41,549 bases of DNA from a virus: positions 1-41,549 of IMG/VR virus record IMGVR_UViG_3300024262_000076; one strand, written 5' to 3'. Position numbers and translations under genes: made by a program. Shown here piece by piece: positions 29,226 to 35,377 of the stretch (position 1 is its first letter; the number at the start of each line of letters is the position of its first letter). The notes beneath the pieces were generated by a model, which worked only from the letters and a program-made list of their open reading frames with translations, had not been told where the DNA came from and made no database searches.

Positions 29226-30858
29226 CAACTTTTCCCTCCTCAATCAGTGCTATTGCCTTGAGTATATTATAGCACTGTTGGGGCACAACCGCATTCCCTA
29301 ACGCTCTCAGTTTGTTCACTCTATCCTTCACTCCTGCCGCAACTCTGGGGATCCCATCTTCCCAGCTTCCGGCTGCCCATCGCTCTCTATGTCCAACCAG
29401 CCAGGAGGAAAGCCCATCATGGCAGTCACCCAATCGGGGTTCAACTGCCCAGTGGTCGGGATTCCAGCCCTTTCGCAGACCTTTGTCTTGAAGTCTCCGG
29501 ACATCGCATTGTGAGCTGCCGGGTTGTTTGCCCCTGCCTGTGGTGTCGGCCAGAGCTTCGCTTCCTTCGCTATCTTGCTTCCCAGGTCGTCCCCTCCACT
29601 CTTGGGCCGATTTTGCCTGTTCATATCCGGGTGACTCATCTGCTCTGTCGGTGTGGGCCACATCTTCACATCTGTTCTCAGGCTTCTGCCTTGCCCTCCA
29701 CCCGTTGAACCCTTGCAATCCGCTACTGCTGGCGTGGCCCACATCTTGACCTGATTCCGCAATCTGCATTGCGATGTCTGCTTGTTCTCCTGGTACTTCT
29801 GCCACCCCTCTGCTGACCCACATCGACCTGCATCTTCTACTGTGGGCGTTTGCCACAATAAACACTCGGTCTCGTCTATGCGGGGCGTTAACGGCACAAG
29901 CCGGTATAACAAACGCCTGTGTTTCATAACCCGCACCTTCCAGGTCAGATAGCACACCGTCGAGCGGAAGCCCCCCTTGTACACTAAGTATTCCAGTAGG
30001 GTTTTCAAAAATGGCGTAAGTTGGTTGCATTTCTCTAAGGATTCTAATAGCTTCACTCCAGAGCCAACGGTCATCTTTTGTGCCTCTACGCTTCCCTGCA
30101 ACACTCGCTGGTTGACAGGGTACCCCTGCCGTGAGAAGAGTAAGCCTATTTGCTTTTCTTGTGCATTTCGTTGTGGCATATTTCGCATAGAGTAACTCCA
30201 TTAGATAAGTCAAATCGTTCTTCGGGATATTCTGCCCAGGAGCGGATATGGTGCGCTCGTAAATAGTTGTGCCGTCTTGGTTTAAGTCCGCATTGCTGGC
30301 AAGTGTAATCATCTCGGGCAAATACCCTTCTTCTCCATTGGGATACTTCTGCTTCTTTATATCGCTGGTGCCGTTCGTATCCACTCCCATCTTTCCAGTT
30401 GGGGTTTCCGTCTCCTCGCATCCAAGCCCCACCATTAGCATTTGCCCCGTTACCTCCTCGCATCGCCTTGACACGACATTCCCAAGAACAGTATTTCCAA
30501 CCTCGGGCAGCAATGCTTGGAGGTAAGGACACCACTTTGCGGCAATAGAGACACTCTTTATTAACTCGCCTCTTCCTCTGGGCATCATCAGCCAATTGTA
30601 GATTTGCAATATCTGCTGCTCTTTGTTTTTCGCTTCGCATAATTTATTATAGCATATTCCGTCATTGTCACCAAGTTCCCATGCAGATAGGTCAAATATG
30701 TCTTTGTGTACTGGAACCTCTGGCCAGTGCTTCCGTAGCACCTTTTGGCAATAGGCATCATTCTCACAGAACAGGACGGTGCGAAATCCAGCCCACTCAG
30801 CGGCGAGGTCAATGCCGCCGATACCAGAGAACAGTGATACGTGCGTGAGCTCACTCAC
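29203..30858 (-). CDS. DNA (cytosine-5) methyltransferase with 178-residue insertion (551 aa)
   Basis: Conserved motifs: I LFSGIGGIDLAAEWAGF (residues 9-25), IV GVPCQPASVAGKRRG with the catalytic Cys (about 248), VI FENPTGIL, VIII PHRRDRVFIVANAHS, and X LRALGNAVVPQQ near the C-terminus. The GTG start overlaps the upstream stop (GTGA). Residues about 59-236 have no place in the family and are the out-of-frame translation of an embedded HNH gene (30146-30640). Without it the enzyme would be about 373 residues, the family's usual size. Whether the inserted protein is active is uncertain. The 3' half is also overlapped by a second ORF. Confidence 0.82.
   Translation of the reverse strand: MSELTHVSLFSGIGGIDLAAEWAGFRTVLFCENDAYCQKVLRKHWPEVPVHKDIFDLSAWELGDNDGICYNKLCEAKNKEQQILQIYNWLMMPRGRGELIKSVSIAAKWCPYLQALLPEVGNTVLGNVVSRRCEEVTGQMLMVGLGCEETETPTGKMGVDTNGTSDIKKQKYPNGEEGYLPEMITLASNADLNQDGTTIYERTISAPGQNIPKNDLTYLMELLYAKYATTKCTRKANRLTLLTAGVPCQPASVAGKRRGTKDDRWLWSEAIRILREMQPTYAIFENPTGILSVQGGLPLDGVLSDLEGAGYETQAFVIPACAVNAPHRRDRVFIVANAHSRRCRSMWVSRGVAEVPGEQADIAMQIAESGQDVGHASSSGLQGFNGWRARQKPENRCEDVAHTDRADESPGYEQAKSAQEWRGRPGKQDSEGSEALADTTGRGKQPGSSQCDVRRLQDKGLRKGWNPDHWAVEPRLGDCHDGLSSWLVGHRERWAAGSWEDGIPRVAAGVKDRVNKLRALGNAVVPQQCYNILKAIALIEEGKVDENHMSE
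29266..29274 (-). promoter_or_regulatory. Extended -10 (TGCTATAAT) before the HNH-AP2 gene
   Basis: A perfect extended -10 element lies about 40 bases before the HNH-AP2 start, inside the methyltransferase 3' end. No convincing -35 is seen, as expected for TGn promoters. Confidence 0.4.
29328..30188 (-). CDS. WPTP-repeat protein overlapping the methyltransferase (up to 286 aa)
   Basis: This frame overlaps the methyltransferase across its catalytic and C-terminal parts. It reads STVCYLTWKVRVMKHRRLLYRLVPLTPRIDETECLLWQTPT, then repeated (L/M)W(P/A)TP units and ends GQLNPDWVTAMMGFPPGWLD. This pattern matches phage proteins I know as companions or C-terminal parts of cytosine methylases (…SxPRTxETxxGxWPTP…LNPxWVEWLMGFPxGW). 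Both frames therefore look like evolved proteins. The start is uncertain; the family-like part begins near residue 40. Confidence 0.6.
   Translation of the reverse strand: MRNMPQRNAQEKQIGLLFSRQGYPVNQRVLQGSVEAQKMTVGSGVKLLESLEKCNQLTPFLKTLLEYLVYKGGFRSTVCYLTWKVRVMKHRRLLYRLVPLTPRIDETECLLWQTPTVEDAGRCGSAEGWQKYQENKQTSQCRLRNQVKMWATPAVADCKGSTGGGQGRSLRTDVKMWPTPTEQMSHPDMNRQNRPKSGGDDLGSKIAKEAKLWPTPQAGANNPAAHNAMSGDFKTKVCERAGIPTTGQLNPDWVTAMMGFPPGWLDIESDGQPEAGKMGSPELRQE
30146..30640 (-). CDS. HNH endonuclease nested inside the methyltransferase gene (164 aa)
   Basis: The gene lies fully within the methyltransferase frame, in another minus-strand frame. It has a zinc-finger-like part (ECLYCRKVVSLPPSIAARGWKYCSWECRVKAM) and a full HNH core (FARDDYTCQQCGLKPRRHNYLRAHHIRSWAEYPEERFDLSNGVTLCEICHNEMH). 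Its limits nearly equal the segment that is foreign to the methyltransferase, so it arrived as an insertion of about 534 bases. The start ATG is five bases from a TATAAT box, implying a leaderless mRNA. Confidence 0.85.
   Translation of the reverse strand: MRSEKQRAADIANLQLADDAQRKRRVNKECLYCRKVVSLPPSIAARGWKYCSWECRVKAMRGGNGANANGGAWMRGDGNPNWKDGSGYERHQRYKEAEVSQWRRRVFARDDYTCQQCGLKPRRHNYLRAHHIRSWAEYPEERFDLSNGVTLCEICHNEMHKKSK
30646..30654 (-). promoter_or_regulatory. Extended -10 (TGCTATAAT) directly before nested HNH gene
   Basis: TATAAT lies at 30646-30651 with TG at the extended position, and a weak TTGGTG 17 bases further upstream. The initiator codon is only five bases downstream, so transcription would begin at the ATG. 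Confidence 0.5.
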
Positions 30859-30877
30859 TTCGCCATGCCCTCCAGTT
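30855..30877 (-). repeat. Junction cassette copy 2
   Basis: Same element at the PAPS-reductase/methyltransferase junction; provides the end of one gene and the ribosome site of the next. Confidence 0.8.
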
Positions 30878-31511
30878 CTGCTAGCTTATCGTTCGGCCAG
30901 GGGTAGGGGCTTTTGCTATCCATGTCCATTAGCCTCTGCCATAGTTCGGGGAAATTATCTCGTAGCGCTTGTAATTCCCATTGTGGTTTGAGCGGGCAGC
31001 ACCAGCAGGACACCCGTTTGAATATGCGATACAGACCGCCGAAGTCAAAGCCTTGTGAGTAGCAATACTTCAGGGCCTCGGTTTCCGAAACTCCCCACTC
31101 TAACAAGGGATAGCGATAGCCGTTCTCCCAGTTTGGTCTTCTGCGCCGTTCCTCGTAGGTATAGCCAATGCACTGACTGGCGCCCTCCATGTATGGATGC
31201 AATATGTCTCGCTTGTGGGCTGTGCACCAACGCCGCCTGAACCCAGGCCAACCATAGCCCTTGTCACCCTTTCGTGGCCCCTTGGCCTTCACTATCTCAA
31301 ACATATAGTATTCCCAAGAGTGCTTAGGGTAGAGCCTGGTTATGCTTCGGCCTATGTGCGCCTCCAGTTTTTCAAGATGCTCTTGCATCCCTGGAAACTC
31401 CATGCCCCAATCGAAAAACGCTATATCGTCCACCTGTTCGCCTCGCTCCAGCATCATCAGTAGCATGGCGGTGCTGTCCTTTCCCCCACTGAGGTTCACT
31501 ATCTGTTTCAT
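30855..31511 (-). CDS. PAPS reductase-family (PP-loop) protein (218 aa)
   Basis: ATG at 31511 overlaps the upstream stop (ATGA) and has GGAGGG nine bases ahead. MKQIVNLSGGKDSTAMLLMML contains the PP-loop SGGKDS. Family positions FFDWGMEFPGMQEHLEKLE and SCWCCPLKPQWELQALR (cysteine cluster) agree with phage phosphoadenosine-phosphosulphate-reductase-like proteins (DndC-related). Such proteins may activate sulphur or modify nucleic acids. It lies beside a cytosine methyltransferase, fitting DNA modification or defence evasion. Confidence 0.8.
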   Translation of the reverse strand: MKQIVNLSGGKDSTAMLLMMLERGEQVDDIAFFDWGMEFPGMQEHLEKLEAHIGRSITRLYPKHSWEYYMFEIVKAKGPRKGDKGYGWPGFRRRWCTAHKRDILHPYMEGASQCIGYTYEERRRRPNWENGYRYPLLEWGVSETEALKYCYSQGFDFGGLYRIFKRVSCWCCPLKPQWELQALRDNFPELWQRLMDMDSKSPYPWPNDKLAELEGMAK

Positions 31512-31531
31512 TTCGCCATGCCCTCCAGTTT
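31508..31531 (-). repeat. Junction cassette copy 3
   Basis: Same element at the RuvC/PAPS-reductase junction, one base different from copy 1. Confidence 0.8.
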
Positions 31532-31981
31532 CCTCATGCCGATATGGTGGCTCGCTATCCCGATAGCGTCCGTGATGTCGTTCATTACGCCTGGTCGTAG
31601 AGCGGGATACAACAAGTGCACACATCCAGCTACATCATCCTTCGTGGCGTTGCCATTGCCTGTTACGCCCTTTTTCCACTGGCCAGGTGAGTACAGGTAG
31701 ACAGGCAGTTTCCTACGCTTGCAGTAGTCCTTAACGCACCTAGCCGCTACGATCAACGCTGAGGTATCGCGGTTTGCTGCCTTAAAGGGTCGCTCCATAG
31801 CGACCTCGTTCGGGCCAAAACTCTGCATTAAGTTTGCCATAGCGGTCTCTATCGACAGAAACTTCCCGGCGTATGTGCCTAGGCTCACTACCTCTACCCC
31901 GTAGCTCAGCAATGAGTAGTATTGATCCATCACGGCGAATCCCATGTGGTTGCTCCCGGGGTCTATCGCTAGTACCCTCAT
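31508..31981 (-). CDS. ruvC: RuvC-like Holliday junction resolvase (157 aa)
   Basis: ATG at 31981 starts MRVLAIDPGSNHMGFAVM, the RuvC first acidic motif. VAMERPFKAANRDTSALIVAARCVKDYCKRRKLPVYLYSPGQWKKGVTGNGNATKDDV gives the central glutamate and the loop. NDITDAIGIASHHIG supplies the last aspartates. It resolves branched DNA in recombination and before packaging. Length is near the family's. No strong ribosome site; it follows the upstream stop by two bases. Confidence 0.85.
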   Translation of the reverse strand: MRVLAIDPGSNHMGFAVMDQYYSLLSYGVEVVSLGTYAGKFLSIETAMANLMQSFGPNEVAMERPFKAANRDTSALIVAARCVKDYCKRRKLPVYLYSPGQWKKGVTGNGNATKDDVAGCVHLLYPALRPGVMNDITDAIGIASHHIGMRKLEGMAK

Positions 31982-31983
31982 CA

Positions 31984-32241
31984 CTACTTCTTCTGCCCAC
32001 CAAACCAATTGCGAGCACAGGCAATAGAACAAAACTCTTGGACGTAAATCTCTACATCGCGAGGTTCAGAGATCAGAACTGGAGAACAGATACTTATCCA
32101 TTGCCTCCGTGACCCCTCTAAAATATCGCGTGTCGCCAGTGTGCCAAGCGACAGTTGTAGCCACTTAGCCGCATCCTTATGGCTTAACTCTATTGTGGCC
32201 TTGCAGTTATCACATACCACATAGGTCCTATTTTCAATCAT
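31984..32241 (-). CDS. Zinc-binding protein (85 aa)
   Basis: ATG at 32241 overlaps the loader gene's stop (ATGA). YVVCDNCKATIELSHKDAAKWL and EFCSIACARNWFG give two cysteine pairs, a treble-clef-like metal site. The family is unknown. It sits between the helicase loader and RuvC genes, so a DNA-metabolism role is plausible. Confidence 0.6.
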   Translation of the reverse strand: MIENRTYVVCDNCKATIELSHKDAAKWLQLSLGTLATRDILEGSRRQWISICSPVLISEPRDVEIYVQEFCSIACARNWFGGQKK

Positions 32242-33029
32242 TTCGTCCTCCTAGTTCCATCTCGATAGTCCGGGGCCGCATTGTGCGCTATCCGTGACGT
32301 CTTTTTGTCCCGAAATCGGCTCTGGATTCGCGCTGGCAAATCAGTTAGGTCCCTGTTAGTAGTCAGTACCGTGTGCTTCCCCGTTGCATAGCGCGACGTA
32401 AGAATCTCGTCCAGCTTGGCCTCCTCCCACTCCGTGCCGTACTCCACACCCCAGTCGTCGATTATCACGAACGGCTCGGCCTTAAACTGCTGTATCTGGG
32501 CCTCGATGGTATTGTCACCGATACCGGCCCGAAGTTGGCTAAACAGGTCCGCCGCCGCTATCAGTTTCACCTGCTCTCTCCGTTCAATCAGCGCATGCGC
32601 CAGGGCATTGCACAGGTGGGATTTACCACAGCCTGTTATGCCGTACACTAGCAACCAGACGAACGAGGCGGAGCCCTGCCCCATTGCCCTCGCGTGGTTG
32701 TAAGCCTCCATAGCTCCAGGGAGCTTCTGGAACGTCTCAAACGTCTGGTCGGTCCTGGTGATTCCGTGCCGTCTCATGCTCGGAACCCCTGTCTTGAAGG
32801 CCCAGATGCTATCGAGGAGACACCCCTCCGCCTTGCAGGGGACTATTCGCGTATAGTCCGGCTGGTCGGGATGCTTCCAGGGGTGAACAAAACCACAGCC
32901 ATGACACTGAGGACAATGGGGATTAGGCCGGTAAGCCCTGGAGTCGGGCCGGTCAGTCCCATCCTGTGTAGTCTGGGGACGGAGTGTACTCGGTGCGGGT
33001 GGGTAGGTCCCTGTTTCTAGTTCCGGCAT
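32238..33029 (-). CDS. DnaC/IstB-type helicase loader ATPase (263 aa)
   Basis: GGAGG precedes the ATG at 33029. An N-terminal zinc ribbon (CPQCHGCGFVHPWKHPD...VPCKAEGC) leads to an AAA+ core with Walker A YGITGCGKSHLCNALAHAL and Walker B FVIIDDWGVEYG, and a sensor with HTVLTTNRDLTDLPARIQSRFRD. It would load the host replicative helicase onto the phage origin. It overlaps the initiator gene by 77 bases. Confidence 0.85.
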   Translation of the reverse strand: MPELETGTYPPAPSTLRPQTTQDGTDRPDSRAYRPNPHCPQCHGCGFVHPWKHPDQPDYTRIVPCKAEGCLLDSIWAFKTGVPSMRRHGITRTDQTFETFQKLPGAMEAYNHARAMGQGSASFVWLLVYGITGCGKSHLCNALAHALIERREQVKLIAAADLFSQLRAGIGDNTIEAQIQQFKAEPFVIIDDWGVEYGTEWEEAKLDEILTSRYATGKHTVLTTNRDLTDLPARIQSRFRDKKTSRIAHNAAPDYRDGTRRTK

Positions 33030-33831
33030 GTTTCGCCTCCTTTCCGGCCTTTGCCCTCTCGAGCCAGTTCAGCAACGCTGACCAGGGTCGCTGCAACTTC
33101 TTTCTGCTATTCCAATACTCGCGGAATTTCTTGAATTCCAGCAGATAGTTCAGCCCCCCATAGTCGTTGCAGGCGTCCTGGAGTTTGGCGATGTTGGCTT
33201 CGGTGGCTTTCGGCCAGCCGGTTGTTCCGGCCAGGATACCGTAGAGTTCCTCAATAAGCGGATCCGTGTCCTTCTCGTCGCCGTTGCTATGGCCTGGTGG
33301 CGATTCTGTAATGACCGGTGATGATGTTTCGATTTCTGGCGCTGCTTCTACAATACCAATACCAATACCAATACCATTCCCAACCCCACCCCCAACCCCA
33401 TCCCCATATAAATGTTGTGCAGTTGTTACCCCCTCGTTATCACCTTGTGGCGGAGTTGTTAATGCGTTGTTATTAACATGACTATCCTGGGGTGGCAACG
33501 ACGGTGGTGAGGGTAGCTTACTCGGTGATATTCTCGTCATGTATTGATATTTCAGGAAGGTTGGCAGCCATAGATATTCCCATCCCTCACTCTCATACCA
33601 GACAGCTAATCGCTTCTTCACTATGGCATCGCGCCATTCTTGGATTTGGTCTACCCCGTAGGTATCCGATGGGAATACAGTGACTTTGAGTGACAGCGCT
33701 GAACCTCGAAGCCTTCCTGCATCATCGGCATGGCTAATCATCCCGATAAATAATAGCCGCGCCTCTACGGGCAAGGTAATCACCTGCTCGCTAACCCAAA
33801 TATCAGGATCGATTTGTCTCTTTCTAGCCAT
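32953..33831 (-). CDS. DnaD-like replication initiator (292 aa)
   Basis: The N-terminus MARKRQIDPDIWVSEQVITLPVEARLLFIGMISHADDAGRLRGSALSLKVTVFP is the winged-helix unit of phage replication initiators. A low-complexity linker rich in Gly/Ile (VGNGIGIGIGI) separates it from a C-terminal helical domain (KKFREYWNSRKKLQRPWSALLNWLERAK) of the DnaD/helicase-loader partner type. It precedes the DnaC-like loader gene. The linker DNA is a repeat and G-quadruplex block and may be the origin. Confidence 0.8.
   Translation of the reverse strand: MARKRQIDPDIWVSEQVITLPVEARLLFIGMISHADDAGRLRGSALSLKVTVFPSDTYGVDQIQEWRDAIVKKRLAVWYESEGWEYLWLPTFLKYQYMTRISPSKLPSPPSLPPQDSHVNNNALTTPPQGDNEGVTTAQHLYGDGVGGGVGNGIGIGIGIVEAAPEIETSSPVITESPPGHSNGDEKDTDPLIEELYGILAGTTGWPKATEANIAKLQDACNDYGGLNYLLEFKKFREYWNSRKKLQRPWSALLNWLERAKAGKEAKHAGTRNRDLPTRTEYTPSPDYTGWD
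33352..33405 (-). repeat. Hexamer iterons plus G-quadruplex motif inside initiator gene
   Basis: On the plus strand AATACC occurs four times in tandem at 33352-33375. The minus (coding) strand of 33379-33405 then has five runs of 3-5 G separated by 1-2 bases. A flanking ATATAAAT gives an easily melted segment. Lambda-type phages place iterons within the initiator gene at the origin. The G-quadruplex-forming ability is inferred from sequence. Confidence 0.65.
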
Positions 33832-34021
33832 GCCGTAGCCTCTCTATTTCCGTCACTGGGATGTAGTACGTCCCCCCAAAGGACACAGGGATGATCTTCT
33901 TAGAGCGTATCCACCGGTAGACAGTGATTCGGTTGACCTTCAATTCCTTGGCTGCTAACGTCACCGAGGTTACATCATCAGCCGTTACCGTAAATGCAAC
34001 AGATGCTTTTTTCATAGCCAC
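33824..34021 (-). CDS. Excisionase/AlpA-like HTH protein (65 aa)
   Basis: GTG at 34021 has GAGGTG eight bases upstream; ATG at 34015 is an alternative. The HTH_17/MerR-like unit TSVTLAAKELKVNRITVYRWIRSKKIIPVSFGGTYYIPVTEIERL covers almost the whole protein. It binds DNA, either as a regulator or a recombination directionality factor; no integrase is seen, so regulation is likelier. Confidence 0.68.
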   Translation of the reverse strand: MAMKKASVAFTVTADDVTSVTLAAKELKVNRITVYRWIRSKKIIPVSFGGTYYIPVTEIERLRHG

Positions 34022-34047
34022 AAGCGTATCACCTCATCAATTATTTG

Positions 34048-34227
34048 TCAAACATCTATCGGTTTGGTGGCCTTGTCATCTCTGTCCCTCTTCAAGATTT
34101 GGTATACCCTCACATGAGAGATATTGAACGCCTTGGCTATTTCCCTAAGACTCAATCCTGGGTTGTCTCTGGTATATGCAACCAGTTGCTCATTCCGTGC
34201 CAGTTTCCGTAAACTATCGTATCTCAT
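34048..34227 (-). CDS. Small helix-turn-helix protein (59 aa)
   Basis: AGGAGGG precedes the ATG at 34227. The product MRYDSLRKLARNEQLVAYTRD.PGLSLREIAKAFNISHVRVYQILKRD contains a clear HTH (SLREIAKAFNISHVRVYQILK). It is a tiny DNA-binding regulator. It lies just upstream of the excisionase-like gene. Confidence 0.72.
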   Translation of the reverse strand: MRYDSLRKLARNEQLVAYTRDNPGLSLREIAKAFNISHVRVYQILKRDRDDKATKPIDV

Positions 34228-34239
34228 ATAATCTCCCTC

Positions 34240-34455
34240 CTATGATTCAGTCATACCAGCGCCCTCTGCTGGTTCCAGGAAATCTGAGTCAACGGTAAAG
34301 ATAGGCACGGTGTCTTCGGCCCGCCGATAGCCAGCCTCCAGGATCGCCTGTGCTGCCCGTTCCGGGAAGACATCGAGGGTGGCCTCGTACCTATCAGCGG
34401 TATACCAGGCCTCCCGTATGATTACCATTAGTTCCTGTTCCTGTGTCTGCTCCAT
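34240..34455 (-). CDS. Small acidic protein (71 aa)
   Basis: ATG at 34455 follows AAGGAGAGTGAG, the same junction as at 34786. The helix QEQELMVIIREAWYTADRYEATLDVFPERAAQAILEAGYRRAED is a recurrent phage early-gene pattern. Function unknown. Confidence 0.6.
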   Translation of the reverse strand: MEQTQEQELMVIIREAWYTADRYEATLDVFPERAAQAILEAGYRRAEDTVPIFTVDSDFLEPAEGAGMTES

Positions 34456-34456
34456 C

Positions 34457-34786
34457 TCACTCTCCTTTGACTTCATCAAGGTCAAGGAACCAAACAGGGC
34501 TTCGGCCTGGGCCTGGTTCATCGTCATATTCCCACCAATCACCGTCCACATCGTCGTGCCACTCGCAAACGGACACCCTGTGAATCATATAGCCAGAGTG
34601 TATATGCGGGAGAACAGCGTCTCTCATCTCACTCTCAGGCATATGTTCAGGGAATTCGTCTGTGATGACCTGTTCCCCTATGGCTGCTGCAACGAAGGCT
34701 TCGGCCGTAGGATAGGCTACTTTACTACCGCAATACTCGTTGCAGTCCCATACCTGTATGATTCCCATTTCTGCTAATTTGCCCAT
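34457..34786 (-). CDS. Hypothetical acidic protein with EPGxGRSPVW tail (109 aa)
   Basis: ATG at 34786 has GGAGAGTGAG directly before it. The protein ends SGYMIHRVSVCEWHDDVDGDWWEYDDEPGPGRSPVWFLDLDEV.., and the same C-terminal half is the whole of the next upstream gene. Rich in Asp and Glu; possibly a DNA mimic, but no family is known. Confidence 0.6.
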   Translation of the reverse strand: MGKLAEMGIIQVWDCNEYCGSKVAYPTAEAFVAAAIGEQVITDEFPEHMPESEMRDAVLPHIHSGYMIHRVSVCEWHDDVDGDWWEYDDEPGPGRSPVWFLDLDEVKGE

Positions 34787-34787
34787 C

Positions 34788-34943
34788 TCACTCTCCTGCT
34801 CCTTCAACTTCATCGAAGTCAAGCGACCACACAGGGCTTCTACCTCTCCCTGGTTCAGCGAAAAATTCCCACCAGTCACAATCCCAACCTGACTCCCTAT
34901 GGCAAAGTGTCACGCGATGTATTAGGTATACAAATGTACTCAT
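34788..34943 (-). CDS. Small paralogue of the next gene's C-terminal half (51 aa)
   Basis: AGGAGAC lies upstream of the ATG at 34943. The protein (YLIHRVTLCHRESGWDCDWWEF..EPGRGRSPVWSLDFDEVEG..) aligns with the C-terminal half of the 109-residue gene. The DNA around the stops and following starts is duplicated too. Confidence 0.6.
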   Translation of the reverse strand: MSTFVYLIHRVTLCHRESGWDCDWWEFFAEPGRGRSPVWSLDFDEVEGAGE

Positions 34944-34947
34944 CTTG

Positions 34948-35091
34948 TTAGTCTCCTGCTATCCTGTCCCACAGGCTCCATGCGACCAGGCACAGCCCTA
35001 GCATTATCCAGAGCACCGTGCCGGCGGCTATAACCACCGGCCACGCATACCAGTGGCGCTGCTGTGGGGTTGTGTAGTAGGTGTCAGTCAT
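34948..35091 (-). CDS. Small single-span membrane protein (47 aa)
   Basis: MTDTYYTTPQQRHWYAWPVVIAAGTVLW... ends with a hydrophobic segment (PVVIAAGTVLWIMLGLCLVAW) and a charged tail. It overlaps the Xre gene's stop region. A membrane protein of the early operon; function unknown. Confidence 0.58.
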   Translation of the reverse strand: MTDTYYTTPQQRHWYAWPVVIAAGTVLWIMLGLCLVAWSLWDRIAGD

Positions 35092-35377
35092 GCACACCCC
35101 CTATTGGCACCAGGTGTATTTCCACCTCTAGTCCCAGGGCAGCAAACAGTCTGCCAACAGTGCGAAGAGACGGGTCAGCGGTCCCATCTTCTATAGCCTT
35201 GATATACCATGCAGTCTGTCCCGCATCTTCGGCTAACCTCGTTTGGGTCATACATAATTGCCTCCGTGTCCTACGCAGGGTAAGCGCAAAATTGTCTATA
35301 GCGGCCTCAGCCCCGTACTCCTGGGCAGAGTCTGGATCACGCAGTTGTTCCTCTAGGTCTTCTCTTGGTGTAGTCAT
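35084..35377 (-). CDS. Xre-family regulator (HigA-like, 97 aa)
   Basis: ATG at 35377 overlaps the ASCH gene stop (ATGA). The HTH is FALTLRRTRRQLCMTQTRLAEDAGQTAWYIKAIEDGTADPSLRTVGRLFAALGLEVEI, a full Xre/HigA domain. It could be the antitoxin-like or repressor partner of the ASCH protein directly upstream, or a stand-alone phage regulator. Confidence 0.78.
   Translation of the reverse strand: MTTPREDLEEQLRDPDSAQEYGAEAAIDNFALTLRRTRRQLCMTQTRLAEDAGQTAWYIKAIEDGTADPSLRTVGRLFAALGLEVEIHLVPIGGVHD

Noticed and set aside
30146-30680. Group I intron or intein in the methyltransferase
   Set aside because: Too little non-HNH sequence for an intron core, the flanking frame is continuous, and the HNH is not in the methyltransferase frame.
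34022-34051. TTGACA-17-TACGCT promoter before the excisionase-like gene
   Set aside because: The putative -10 overlaps the ribosome site of the gene, so a transcript from it would lack that site; TTGACA is part of a coding end.
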